Below, piece by piece: positions 8,474 to 17,365 of a stretch of DNA of 64,000 nucleotides. A model generated the notes under the pieces. That model saw only the letters and a list, made by a program, of their open reading frames with translations. It had not been told where the DNA came from and searched no databases. Made by a program: the position numbers and the translations under genes. The DNA is from Oligoflexus tunisiensis (GTDB lineage: Bacteria; Bdellovibrionota_B; Oligoflexia; Oligoflexales; Oligoflexaceae): positions 2,750,471 to 2,814,470 of the forward strand of contig NZ_BDFO01000001.1 in the NCBI RefSeq assembly GCF_001748245.1, written 5' to 3'. Numbering within the stretch: the stretch's first letter is position 1; every line of letters begins with the position of its first letter.

Positions 8474-9259
8474 TTAGAGTCGTTTCAGAAGTTCATCTTC
8501 CGCTGCCAGTTGTTTCAGGACCCGCAGCGATGCTGCGAGATCCGCTTCCTTTAATGCTGTATAGGCCTGCTGTCGATGCAGGGTGCGGTGCGCCGATGGA
8601 TTGGGTTTGAGAATAATTTCCATCAGGACCCGGCGGGCCGCACGATCCTCCCGGGCCAGCAATCCAATGTTGCGAATGGCCTGCAGCTGCTCCATATCCA
8701 CAAAGCGTGATTCCAATGTGGGATGGGGCGGGTTGCGCACTTTGTCTTCCTCGGGATAACGTGGTGTTTCCCGATTCGCCAGATCCTCCCAGAATGGAAG
8801 ATCCGTTTTCGATTGCAGGCTATTGGCGACCATCACGAGACGATCCCGATCCGCCGGGCGGCTCGTTCCAAACTCCTTGAGGCTTTGCATGAACGAGGCG
8901 CTCACCTGTTCGGGTGGAAGCTCTCTGAGTTTTCTTACGGCGCGCTGAATATCCTGCATGCTCATGGGATTGACAGCTTCGATGATGGCGGTGATGCTTT
9001 CCACGTCCTCGGGAGACGTCACCGCTTCATCCGCGGCCGGAGCCGGTTCCGGTGCCGGAGCTGGTGTCGCGATGGCGACAGGCTCGGATGCGGGAGCCGC
9101 GTTTGTATGGGGCTCTTCCATTTCAGTCGGAATCACCACAGGTTCTGGCTGAGAATCAATAGCCGCAAGCTGTGCAGAACGCTGTGCTTTCCATACAATG
9201 ATGGCGATCGCAAGTATCAGCAGCAAAGCTATTGATAGCTGGAGATGACGCTGTTTCAT
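8474..9259 (-). CDS. Single-pass membrane protein with Pro/Ala-rich linker and helical domain
   Basis: A 261-residue protein with a basic start (MKQRH), one transmembrane helix at about 8-25, then a low-complexity linker rich in Pro, Ala and Glu to residue about 85. The remainder is charged and alpha-helical (for example AVRKLRELPPEQVSASF and LRVLKQLAAEDELLKRL at the C-terminus), compatible with HEAT-like repeats. It is probably anchored in the inner membrane with the helical part in the periplasm. It is the first gene of a two-gene unit with the HExxH lipoprotein. No family was recognised. Confidence 0.65.
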   Translation of the reverse strand: MKQRHLQLSIALLLILAIAIIVWKAQRSAQLAAIDSQPEPVVIPTEMEEPHTNAAPASEPVAIATPAPAPEPAPAADEAVTSPEDVESITAIIEAVNPMSMQDIQRAVRKLRELPPEQVSASFMQSLKEFGTSRPADRDRLVMVANSLQSKTDLPFWEDLANRETPRYPEEDKVRNPPHPTLESRFVDMEQLQAIRNIGLLAREDRAARRVLMEIILKPNPSAHRTLHRQQAYTALKEADLAASLRVLKQLAAEDELLKRL

Positions 9260-9383
9260 AACAGTTCCATTCTTCGCGGTGATTTGTCTTAACGCCCTGT
9301 TTGTGCAAGTTCAGGACCAGGGATAAGAAGCGGTAAGAATTCACAACAATTTGTCAAAGGGGCATCGAGTGTCTGGAATTCGA

Positions 9384-11477
9384 TCAATTCCAAGGCAGGG
9401 AGGTGGAGAGCTTCAGATAATAGTCTCGTAGGGTTTCCCGGGAGTTACGGGAAATTGTGGCACCGACGTGGATGGTCAAGGACTCGTGATCCTCATAGCT
9501 GACATTCCACGAATCCGTTTCCGTATGCGAGGGGGAAAGGCCGATTCTTCTGGCTTTTTCCTCCTGCCTTATGTAACGCAGGGCGAGGTGGGAATTCAGT
9601 GGCACGACCACTAGGTGCCGCAGAGCGCGGTTCACGAGAACGCTGTGTTCAGAATCCTGCCAGTGCTCCTCATTCAAGCGCTCCTGGCTGACACTCGCAT
9701 TCCATTCCACTTTTTTGCCAAGGGCGAGGCGGGCCGTGCAGTTTTCCACGCGCCCGGGTCGCACGCGATCATCCGTCACATCCAGGCGCTCTCCCCAGGT
9801 CAGGTCACACTGAAGCCAGGTGAGCAGGGATCCGGGATAAAAACCAAGGCTGAGATAATGCTGCTGATAGCGATGCAAAGGACCATCCGCGTGCGTGCGT
9901 TCCCAGGTGTCGGGCCGCGTCTCCCAGCTGAGCTCAGCGCCCCAGAGCCCGGTGATGGTCACGCCCGGTGCGGTTTGATCCTGGATCGGCCGGGGCGAAA
10001 GTTCCGTTTTGCGACTGGCCCTCACATACCAGGCGATATGAGTTTCATCCCAATCCTGATGCCAGCTGTTGGTCAGTATCCCCAGCCGATAGGCATTGCG
10101 TGGATTGAAACCCAGGTCCGAGCGGAAGGCATCGCTGAACGATTTCAGCTCCAGGCTGCTGTGCCAGGTCCCGCCCTTATGCTGAAACATAAGAAAATGC
10201 GCGTTGCCGCTTTTTTCCCTGGGACTGTCCCAGGCATCATGCGACTGACTCAGGATCGACTGCCAGCGCAGGGAATTCTCGCGGCTCAGGTAATGCATCG
10301 CGGTGAGGCCCAGCGTTTGATTGGAGCCGAGTTCTTCATACGATCGGCTGGTCCAGGTCAGACCCAGCTGCCAGTCCTCCGCTTTCCACTGCGAACTGCC
10401 GATCAAAAATTTTTGCCGCGCATGGATCAATTGAAAACGCGAGCGGTAGGCGCCCGGCAGGAGGATGCGATTGGCGCTGCGGTCATCCCCGATCAGGATC
10501 ATGGTGTCGTTATCCGTGGAGCGCTGGGTATATTTCAGACCCCAGCTCGGCTGGATAATGGAGCGCGTGGCCACCACCTTGAGCGGGGTTTCCAGAATAT
10601 CCGCGCCTTCCAAAAAGAAGGGGCGATTCTCGGGATAGGAGACAGCAAATCGGGTGTTGGCGGACAGCTGCGGCTCGTCGAGCGTCACTTGGGAAAAGTC
10701 AGGATTGACGGTCGCATCCAAAATCGAAGCGGCATTCACCCGATACTTGAGATCCAGACCATTGCTGATCCGCACCTTATCCGTGCGGCGGGCCATGGCA
10801 TAGGGCGTGATGCGCAGAAAACTCGGCTCCGGCAAGGGGCCTGAGCTTTCCAAAGCGGGCGCGAGGCACAAAAGACAAAGCGGATCGCGGGGCAGGGGGG
10901 CATTCGCCACCATGCGGCGCTGGTCCCGCACAAGATTGCGCTGCACCAGGAGATTCCAGGGCTGCGCCTGATCCTGAGCGAAGCGCAGTTCCTGCAGTGG
11001 AATCTGCCACTCCACGCTCCAGCCTGTTTCGGTTTGCTCGCAGGCCACGGTATGGAAATAATCCACCGAAAGATCCGTGCTGAGCGTCGCCTCCTTGTAG
11101 AGGCCATCATTGATGGAACAATCGGGATTGACCTGAAAAACCTGACCGAAGACCCGGGTTCCCTCGGGATCCAGGATCAGCGTAAGACTGTCGTCCGAGG
11201 CTGCGATGTGATCCCGGCGGCTGACATTCGACTGCCGCGCGGCGCCGGGAGGGTCCTCCATCACGGCACCGATATAGAGAGAATGATCGTCGCGGGCGAG
11301 GCGCACGGAGGTCAGGAAGGGGGCTGGCAGTTCGGCCTGAGGCAAAACCTGATAAAATTCCGTCGACTCCGGCACCTTGTGCCAGAAGGCTTCGTCGAGC
11401 CGGCCATCCACCTGAGGAGGTGCATCAACCGGCCAGCGCAGGACTTGCAGGGCCAGGGCGAAAAGAGCCGGCTGCAT
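9384..11477 (-). CDS. DUF5916 protein: CBM9-like domain and outer-membrane barrel
   Basis: A 697-residue protein. Residues about 15-215 resemble the carbohydrate-binding-9-like domain found at the N-terminus of DUF5916 proteins (DAPPQVDGRLDEAFW, then SLYIGAVMEDPP and GWSVEWQIPLQELRF). The family hallmark follows around residue 260: NPDFSQVTLDEPQLSANTRF, then SYPENRPFFLEG. The remaining 400 residues alternate polar and aromatic residues as in a large beta-barrel and end in PWN. The N-terminal signal is short (MQPALFALALQVL), so the start or export route is uncertain. It starts 8 bases after the acyl-CoA synthetase stop and is probably cotranscribed with it. The substrate is unknown. Confidence 0.8.
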   Translation of the reverse strand: MQPALFALALQVLRWPVDAPPQVDGRLDEAFWHKVPESTEFYQVLPQAELPAPFLTSVRLARDDHSLYIGAVMEDPPGAARQSNVSRRDHIAASDDSLTLILDPEGTRVFGQVFQVNPDCSINDGLYKEATLSTDLSVDYFHTVACEQTETGWSVEWQIPLQELRFAQDQAQPWNLLVQRNLVRDQRRMVANAPLPRDPLCLLCLAPALESSGPLPEPSFLRITPYAMARRTDKVRISNGLDLKYRVNAASILDATVNPDFSQVTLDEPQLSANTRFAVSYPENRPFFLEGADILETPLKVVATRSIIQPSWGLKYTQRSTDNDTMILIGDDRSANRILLPGAYRSRFQLIHARQKFLIGSSQWKAEDWQLGLTWTSRSYEELGSNQTLGLTAMHYLSRENSLRWQSILSQSHDAWDSPREKSGNAHFLMFQHKGGTWHSSLELKSFSDAFRSDLGFNPRNAYRLGILTNSWHQDWDETHIAWYVRASRKTELSPRPIQDQTAPGVTITGLWGAELSWETRPDTWERTHADGPLHRYQQHYLSLGFYPGSLLTWLQCDLTWGERLDVTDDRVRPGRVENCTARLALGKKVEWNASVSQERLNEEHWQDSEHSVLVNRALRHLVVVPLNSHLALRYIRQEEKARRIGLSPSHTETDSWNVSYEDHESLTIHVGATISRNSRETLRDYYLKLSTSLPWN

Positions 11478-11485
11478 GGTGACAC

Positions 11486-13318
11486 TCAGGCGTTGGCGAC
11501 TTCCAGAAAGCTGCGGGATTCATGGTATAGAAGGTCGATATGATCCGCATAATGACTGATGATCGGCATGCGGCGCAGTTTGAAGGTCTGAGTGAGAAAG
11601 CCGGTATTCGCGCTCCATTCTTCAGCGGTCAGCATGAACTTCCGAGGTACTTCATAACCGCGGACGCTGGCGCACTGGTCCCGAATGATCTTTTCAAAGA
11701 GGGCCTGGATCTCCACGTGATTCAAAAGATTATCCACATCCTCCTTTGGAATCACATCATGGACCTGATGATAGAGGCCGCGGGATTTGGCGAAATGCAC
11801 GACCTCATCCAGATTCACGTTGACCACAGCCACCGTATACTCACGATTGTCACCGTAAATCAGAGAGTAGGAAACATAGGTGCTGAGGTTGATGAGGTCT
11901 TCGATCACAGAGGGAACGACATACTTGCCGTTCTGCAGCTTGAACTGTTCCTTGACGCGGCCGCAGATGTTGAGATAGCCCTCGGCATCAAAGTAACCGA
12001 CATCGCCCGTGCGGAAGCCGCCATCGCTCGTCATGACCGCTGCTGTTTCCTGGGGCAGATTATGGTAACCCTTCATCACGTTGGGACCGTAGACGATAAT
12101 TTCGCCGGCACCGGCAATGTCGGATTCTCCGACGCTGGTATCAATCTTCACGGTCACGCCCGTCAGCGTCTTGCCAACGGAACCGATCTTGATGTTGCCG
12201 GGGTAGTTGGCTGACACCATCGGACTGGTTTCACTCAGCCCGTAGCCCTCATAGACCGTGATGCCAAGATTGGCGATGAAGGAGGCCACCTCAATCTGCA
12301 GGGCAGCTCCGCCGCTGATCGCATATTTCAGGCGGCCGCCAAAGGCCGCGCGAATTTTTTTGAAGATGAGTTTGTCGGCAATACCAAAGCAGAAGTTTTG
12401 AAGGAAGGTGCTGGGCCGCCCCTCCCTCCGGTTCTGAGCGCCGGCCATTCCATGTTTAAAGAGCCAGCGGGTGATGGCAGGACCGCGATGAATTTTGTTC
12501 ATCACGTTTTCGTAAATGCGGTTGAAGATGCGTGGCACGGACATGAGCATCGTCGGTTTGATTTCGCCCAGATTCTCCAGGATCTTGCTGACGCTTTCCG
12601 ATAGCCCCGCGGAAAAGCCGAGCGCGATTAAAAGATGGACTTCTCCGCTATGGCCGAAGATGTGTGCCCAGGGAAGGAAGGAGAGCGTGCGATCGTCGGG
12701 AGTAAAATCATAACGGGATTTCACGGCATCTATCTGGCCCAGGAGATTGCCATGGCTCAGGAGCACGCCTTTGGGTTTATCGGTGGTGCCCGAGGTGTAG
12801 ATGATGCTCATGATGTCATCGGGCTGGGCCGGAATCACGGGTGTCGGGTGCTGTTTGCCAATCTTGATCAGCTTGTTGAAACAGAGGTGTTCGGTTTCAT
12901 CCTCGTGGATGTTGATCACATGCTTGATATGCGGCAGCTTCAGGCTGATCCGTTCAATCACATCCTGGATGACCGAGTTATGGGCAAAGACGATGGACGC
13001 TTTGCAGTCGGACAGAATATATTCCCATTCGGTGCTGGTTTGATTTTCATACATACCCACCACGCGGCCGCGCAAACCCATGGCGGCATAAGCGGCCACG
13101 GCCCACTCCACACAGTTGCGGGAGATTATGGCGACCGTGTCCCCTTCCTCCAAACCATAGTGCCGAAGCCCGCCGCGGACATGCTCCACGTAGTCGCCAA
13201 ACTCCTTGAAGGTGATCCAGCGCCATTGGCCTTTGAACTTGGTCCCATACATGGGACGGTCCGCAAACGTTTTGCATGATTCCTGCTGCATCGCGACGAG
13301 AGAATTGTATTTTTGCAT
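11486..13318 (-). CDS. Long-chain acyl-CoA synthetase (AMP-forming)
   Basis: A 610-residue adenylate-forming enzyme that would activate long-chain fatty acids to acyl-CoA via acyl-AMP. The P-loop-like YTSGTTDKPKG spans residues 174-184. Further downstream are YEGYGLSETSPMVSANYPG (A5 motif) and TGDVGYFDAEGYLNICGR (A7/A8), followed by KLQNGKYVVP with the usual Lys region. Length and the C-terminal FKLRR region fit the FadD15/long-chain synthetase branch rather than short acetyl-CoA synthetases. AGGA lies about 8 bases before the ATG. It is the first gene of a unit with the DUF5916 barrel gene, hinting at a link between lipid uptake and activation, which is inference. Confidence 0.92.
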   Translation of the reverse strand: MQKYNSLVAMQQESCKTFADRPMYGTKFKGQWRWITFKEFGDYVEHVRGGLRHYGLEEGDTVAIISRNCVEWAVAAYAAMGLRGRVVGMYENQTSTEWEYILSDCKASIVFAHNSVIQDVIERISLKLPHIKHVINIHEDETEHLCFNKLIKIGKQHPTPVIPAQPDDIMSIIYTSGTTDKPKGVLLSHGNLLGQIDAVKSRYDFTPDDRTLSFLPWAHIFGHSGEVHLLIALGFSAGLSESVSKILENLGEIKPTMLMSVPRIFNRIYENVMNKIHRGPAITRWLFKHGMAGAQNRREGRPSTFLQNFCFGIADKLIFKKIRAAFGGRLKYAISGGAALQIEVASFIANLGITVYEGYGLSETSPMVSANYPGNIKIGSVGKTLTGVTVKIDTSVGESDIAGAGEIIVYGPNVMKGYHNLPQETAAVMTSDGGFRTGDVGYFDAEGYLNICGRVKEQFKLQNGKYVVPSVIEDLINLSTYVSYSLIYGDNREYTVAVVNVNLDEVVHFAKSRGLYHQVHDVIPKEDVDNLLNHVEIQALFEKIIRDQCASVRGYEVPRKFMLTAEEWSANTGFLTQTFKLRRMPIISHYADHIDLLYHESRSFLEVANA

Positions 13319-13468
13319 GCGGGATCCTATTTTAGCTGGTTCGGCGTAGGTCCATTATAGGCGAAAGGCCCTGGCTTGTCCTACCAGGGGTCATAAATTT
13401 CCCACACTTGTCCGCGGCACTACCTTTGCAACATGATCTGAGAGAGAAGTCATGGGGGCGCGAAAACG

Positions 13469-14332
13469 GTGGATTCGATCCGCAAGAGATTGATTTTACA
13501 TATACTGGCAGCAGTGACCCTGCTTGGGCCTGTGACAGTGCACGCCGCCACGTACAAGCAGGCTTTGGAAGATTATAGCGATCAGAAATACTCCAAATCC
13601 TATAAGAAGGCCATGGACCTGGCCCGTGAGAAGCGGGGCTCCCGTCGCGCCAAAGCTCTGGTGCTGGCTGCGGCCGCGGTGCTGGAGCTGGATCGGGAAA
13701 AAAAGGCCCGCGTTCTATTCAAAAAAGCTCTGGACGAAGATCCTGATCTGGAACTGCCGGAGGTCGTGCGCAGCCGCCGCGCGCAGCGGTTCTTTGATGA
13801 TGTGCGGGACGGTCGCAATCCGACCCGCAGCAGCACGGTGACCAAAACGGAGAATGTACCAAACGCCTTTGATCGCTTCGAAACCTATCTGCCTTTCGGC
13901 CTTAATCAACTGGTGCAGGAGAAATATTTCCTGGGCCTGGCCCTTGGCGGCGCGCAGGCTTTTGGCCTTTTCTATGCGTATACCAAGGACCAGGAGGCGA
14001 ACAAAGCGGAAGCCGACCTGGAAGCGGTCCGTATTCGAGCCATTCAATCCGGTGATGATATCAATCCCGTCTTCACCGATTTCGTCAGCAAGAGCCAGGC
14101 TTTTGCCAAACGCTCGCGCCAGACCTCGCAGCTTTCCCTGGCCCTGGCGGCAGCCGCCTATGGTGCCAGTGTGCTGGAAGCCGGCCTGCGTCCACCGGCG
14201 CGCTCCCGCTTTGCCGCGACGGATCCTTCCGCCTTGCGCCTGTTCGCTGTGGAATATAAGAGCCGGCAATTCCAATTGGAATTGCTGAATCCACTGCTAT
14301 CTCATGGCCTCCAGATCTCTCTCCAATTCTAA
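13469..14332 (+). CDS. Secreted TPR-like hypothetical protein
   Basis: A 287-residue protein with a classical signal peptide (basic MDSIRKR, hydrophobic core, cleavage around VHAA). Residues about 28-115 form a TPR-like helical unit (ARVLFKKALDEDPDLELPEV). The second half contains PFGLNQLVQEKYFLGLALGG and a later Ala-rich hydrophobic helix, features seen in envelope proteins of delta-type bacteria whose function is unknown. The start is GTG; the ATG 17 bases upstream is out of frame. The Shine-Dalgarno site is weak. It is divergent from the acyl-CoA synthetase. Confidence 0.65.
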   Translation: MDSIRKRLILHILAAVTLLGPVTVHAATYKQALEDYSDQKYSKSYKKAMDLAREKRGSRRAKALVLAAAAVLELDREKKARVLFKKALDEDPDLELPEVVRSRRAQRFFDDVRDGRNPTRSSTVTKTENVPNAFDRFETYLPFGLNQLVQEKYFLGLALGGAQAFGLFYAYTKDQEANKAEADLEAVRIRAIQSGDDINPVFTDFVSKSQAFAKRSRQTSQLSLALAAAAYGASVLEAGLRPPARSRFAATDPSALRLFAVEYKSRQFQLELLNPLLSHGLQISLQF

Positions 14333-14597
14333 TCCTGACGTCCCCCGTTCAAGAATTAGACGCCACACAAATTTTTACAGTTTCTCAAGAAATCCGGGAT
14401 AAGGTCCTGCAAAAATAGGATTTCAGGTAAGAATTGCAGGCAGAATAGGGTCGGCGTCCCGCACAATTTCGGACCAAAGAGACGGTCTTTTTTGCATTAT
14501 CCCGCTTGAATCATTGACCAATGCATCGTGGGCCTGGCTCTTGCAGAAGGGCACACAACTTCTTCCAACTGTCGTAGTATTCGCAAGGGGCCTTATT

Positions 14598-15659
14598 ATG
14601 AAACTTAGTGGACATTTCCTTCTCGCAATGCTTCTGGTTACTGCCTGCGGCTCAGGCCAGGATCAACAACTCTCCACTGCAGAATTTGAAAAAGCTGTAG
14701 CCAACAATGAAAAGCTGGCTCAGGAAGTCGAACGTCTGCGGGACGAGCGTTCCGAGATCTCCAACAGTTTGGAGACGAACAACGCTCAAGTGAGCCAACT
14801 GCAACAACGCATCGAGGAGCTGAACAAAAACGGCTCTCAGGTCGAGACAGCTTATAAAACCCAGCTGGATACCCAGAATCAAACCCTGGCTCAGTACAAA
14901 GAGGAGCTGGCCAAACTCAAGGTGCAACTGGACAACGCACCCACCGCGGCTGAGCAGGCTGAACTCCAGAAGGACATCGCATCACTGGAGACCAAGTCCA
15001 AGACTCAGGACAGCCTGATCAATCAGTTGAAGACGGAATTGGCGAAGGCCAAGACGTCCGAAACATCGACGGCTGTTAAACTGGCTGAAGACATCAAGAA
15101 AGCACGTGCTGCCTACGATCAGCAGGTGGCCAAGCTCAATGACATGGAAAAGAAAAACGCCAAGATGGTGAGCGATCTCGCCGCGCAGCAGGAAGCGAAC
15201 CGCAAGCTGCAGGCAGAGGCAACCGCCATGCAGGCCAAAAACCAGGAACTTCAAAAGAACCTGACAGCGGCCAACACCCGCATCCGTGAACTTGAAGACA
15301 GCCTCCAGAAACTTCAGGGTCGTTATGAAGAGCTGAGAGATATTTACACCAAAACTCAGGAAGATCTCGGCAAGACCAAGATGGACCTGGGTGCAGCCCA
15401 AGCCAGCGCCGCCGCGTTGCAGGCTGAACTCACAGCCCTTAAGCTGAAGTATGAGCAGCTTGAAACCAAGAACAAGGATCTTCAGGCTCAAGTGGAAAAG
15501 GCCAAGCAGGATGCGGCCAAAGCTCGCGCTGATGCCGACACGGCTCGCAGAGAAGCTGAAGCTGCCAAGGCTGCCGCTGCTGCCGCCAACGCCGCCGCCG
15601 CTGCTGCGAAGCAACAGGCTGCCAACGCTGCCGCTGCTGCTGCCAAGCCAGCCAGCTGA
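14598..15659 (+). CDS. Coiled-coil lipoprotein with Ala-rich tail
   Basis: A 353-residue lipoprotein (lipobox LVTAC, Cys18). From about residue 25 to 320 it is an almost continuous heptad coiled coil rich in Glu, Gln, Lys and Leu, with no Pro breaks apart from one at the NAPTAAEQ segment near 115. The tail is Ala/Lys repetitive (AKAAAAAANAAAAAAKQQ), somewhat like TolA- or Lpp-type sequences. A long periplasmic rod tethering or spacing the outer membrane is a reasonable guess. ATG 14598 follows AAGGGG by 7 bases; the frame extends upstream but the lipobox fixes the start. A strong terminator follows. Confidence 0.8.
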   Translation: MKLSGHFLLAMLLVTACGSGQDQQLSTAEFEKAVANNEKLAQEVERLRDERSEISNSLETNNAQVSQLQQRIEELNKNGSQVETAYKTQLDTQNQTLAQYKEELAKLKVQLDNAPTAAEQAELQKDIASLETKSKTQDSLINQLKTELAKAKTSETSTAVKLAEDIKKARAAYDQQVAKLNDMEKKNAKMVSDLAAQQEANRKLQAEATAMQAKNQELQKNLTAANTRIRELEDSLQKLQGRYEELRDIYTKTQEDLGKTKMDLGAAQASAAALQAELTALKLKYEQLETKNKDLQAQVEKAKQDAAKARADADTARREAEAAKAAAAAANAAAAAAKQQAANAAAAAAKPAS

Positions 15660-15713
15660 AGATGACGAAGGCTGACTTTACTTGACGGAGTCAGCCAATC
15701 GCTGAAATGAAAG

Positions 15714-15744
15714 AAGGCCCCTTCCGCGAGGTTGGGGCCTTTTC
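15714..15744 (+). terminator. Rho-independent terminator after coiled-coil lipoprotein
   Basis: The stem AAGGCCCC (15714-15721) pairs with GGGGCCTT (15734-15741) across a 12-base loop and runs into a T-rich end. A second hairpin, GGCTGAC at 15670-15676 with GTCAGCC at 15690-15696, lies just before it. Confidence 0.8.
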
Positions 15745-16308
15745 CTATTGCGCTGCGCTGGTGCTGAGGGCTGGTTCCGGCGTCTCCGGTGAACTCAGGA
15801 GCTCCTCCAGGAAAAACGCGGACAGTTCCGCCCGTCCCGCCAGCCCCGACTTCTGATAAATCGTGAGGTTTTGCTGCTTGACCGTTTTCTCGCTGACGTC
15901 GCGGACTCGCGCGATCTCCTTGAGGCTCAAACCCTTGAGCAGAAGATAAGCCGTTTCCTTTTCCGCCGCGGTCAGATTCCAGGCTGTAAACTGCCGTTCC
16001 ACTTCCTGCCGAATATTGGCCGCGTAAGGCGCGATGGAACGCCGAAAGCCTTCCAGTTCCACTTCCAAGGCCTTTCGACTTTTTTCAGTGGAGCGCAAAG
16101 CCCCCTCCAAAGGGACGATGCGCCGATGCCAGATAATGAAAATGGCGAGCAGTCCCAGGAAGCCGCAAAGAAATTCCATATACACGTGGGCCGTGTCCAC
16201 GCCGTTTCGCAGATCGTACCAGCAGTCCCAAATCAACAAGGCCACCATTATCATCAGCAGTTCCGTGAGGATCCAGTTCTGCCGGGTGGTCAGGTTCTCG
16301 TCGGCCAT
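15745..16308 (-). CDS. Membrane-anchored LuxR-type transcription regulator
   Basis: A 187-residue protein with two transmembrane helices (about 12-31 and 41-60), a short coiled linker (70-100) and a C-terminal LuxR/GerE helix-turn-helix at about 108-170. The HTH contains LTAAEKETAYLLLKGLSLKE and the recognition-helix region VSEKTVKQQNLTIYQKSG. No receiver or autoinducer-binding domain is present, so the signal is presumably sensed through the membrane helices. It is divergent from the DUF2271 lipoprotein. The 153-base intergenic region holds a symmetrical sequence that could be its operator. Confidence 0.82.
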   Translation of the reverse strand: MADENLTTRQNWILTELLMIMVALLIWDCWYDLRNGVDTAHVYMEFLCGFLGLLAIFIIWHRRIVPLEGALRSTEKSRKALEVELEGFRRSIAPYAANIRQEVERQFTAWNLTAAEKETAYLLLKGLSLKEIARVRDVSEKTVKQQNLTIYQKSGLAGRAELSAFFLEELLSSPETPEPALSTSAAQ

Positions 16309-16322
16309 ACTCCAGAGCCTCC

Positions 16323-16385
16323 TAGGACTAAGGTCCTATTCGAAAAAAAATCCTTTGAGTTCCGCTGATTACGACTTAAGTCCTA
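16323..16385. promoter_or_regulatory. Inverted repeat plus half-site in divergent promoter region
   Basis: TAGGAC (16323-16328) and GTCCTA (16333-16338) form a perfect inverted repeat with a 4-base spacer. A third GTCCTA lies at 16380-16385. They sit between the LuxR-type gene and the DUF2271 lipoprotein gene, where an autoregulatory site would be expected. Binding is not shown. Confidence 0.4.
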
Positions 16386-16461
16386 TGCAGCAAAAGGTTC
16401 CTCATGCCGATAGAAAATCCATCGTCGCTTGCCGTTCCAATGACCTGGGAAGGATATATTC

Positions 16462-17229
16462 ATGAAAGCCTGGCTTCCAATGTTCGGCCTGACCGTTCTG
16501 ATATGCGGATGTTCGCAATCGGTCCTTCGCCCTTATCAAATCGCGCGTCCTGATCCGGACCGTACCGAAGCCAGCCCGAATACCGATATTGCAGGTTCTG
16601 CCGCCAATGAAGGCAATTCCGGGATCACGGGCAGCAGTGAAAAAACTGATGCAACCATTCCAGCCACTGGTAATGATTCTACCTCAACGACGCCTGTGAC
16701 GAATACCCCTCCCGCGGCCCCTGTTCCCGCGACGGGCAGCGTGTCCGTGACCGTGAATATCATTCCACCAACCCCGGCGGGACCTTACCGCAATCGCGGG
16801 CATATTCGGAGCGTTTGGATTACGGATGCCAACAATCAGTACATCAAGACCATCCATGCCTTTGCCGGGCAAAGGGCTGTGCATTTAAAACGCTGGCAGG
16901 TTTTCACGGCGCGGACTCTGGATGCAACCTCCGGCGCCACGCAGACGACACCCGCCGCCGGTATTCCGGTGACCGCGACCTGGGATCTCAAGGACAAGGC
17001 CGGAGCGCAAATGATGACAGGTGATTACAAGATCTGGATGGAATTTACCGAGGCCAATACCCCGGCTCTGGATGCCGGCAAAGCGCCTGCGGACGTCAAT
17101 CAGGTGATTGACAATACCAACGGCTATGAGTCCTTTGTTGTTCCCTTTACTGTTTCGCCCGCCGGTACCACGAAAACGGATAGCAGCAACGCCGTCTTCA
17201 AAGACGTTGCTGTGAAGCATGTCCCTTGA
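16462..17229 (+). CDS. DUF2271-like lipoprotein
   Basis: A 255-residue lipoprotein: signal MKAWLPMFGLTVLICGC with the lipid Cys at 17. Residues 20-95 are a low-complexity Ser/Thr/Pro/Ala linker. The C-terminal 160 residues resemble DUF2271: GHIRSVWITDANNQYIKTIH, then LKRWQVFTARTLDATSGAT, a WDLKDKAGAQMMTGDYKIWM strand pair and a final VPFTV strand. The family is a periplasmic beta-sandwich of unknown role, often near redox or thiamine-related lipoproteins. It is divergent from the membrane LuxR regulator, its likely controller. A perfect hairpin follows the gene. Confidence 0.75.
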   Translation: MKAWLPMFGLTVLICGCSQSVLRPYQIARPDPDRTEASPNTDIAGSAANEGNSGITGSSEKTDATIPATGNDSTSTTPVTNTPPAAPVPATGSVSVTVNIIPPTPAGPYRNRGHIRSVWITDANNQYIKTIHAFAGQRAVHLKRWQVFTARTLDATSGATQTTPAAGIPVTATWDLKDKAGAQMMTGDYKIWMEFTEANTPALDAGKAPADVNQVIDNTNGYESFVVPFTVSPAGTTKTDSSNAVFKDVAVKHVP

Positions 17230-17260
17230 CTTTGTAACAAGGTATCCGTCCCAAGCAAGA

Positions 17261-17288
17261 GGCCTCTGAATTTTTCAATTCAGAGGCC
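17261..17288 (+). terminator. Perfect 12-bp hairpin after DUF2271 lipoprotein
   Basis: GGCCTCTGAATT (17261-17272) pairs with AATTCAGAGGCC (17277-17288) over a 4-base loop. The following T-run is weak, but position and stability suit transcript termination. Confidence 0.65.
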
Positions 17289-17365
17289 ATTTGCGTTCCA
17301 AAATAATTAACCCATCCAGGCCCAGAGGGCGGGATGGGTTCCTTCAAGCCGGCACGATTGGCAAA

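Noticed and set aside
9615..10844. Plus-strand open frame of 409 codons within the DUF5916 gene
   Set aside because: Antisense shadow; the minus-strand protein has the DUF5916 hallmark.
14473..14495. Weak hairpin GACC...GGTC followed by TTTTTT
   Set aside because: Only a 4-bp stem; insufficient to call a terminator for the preceding gene.
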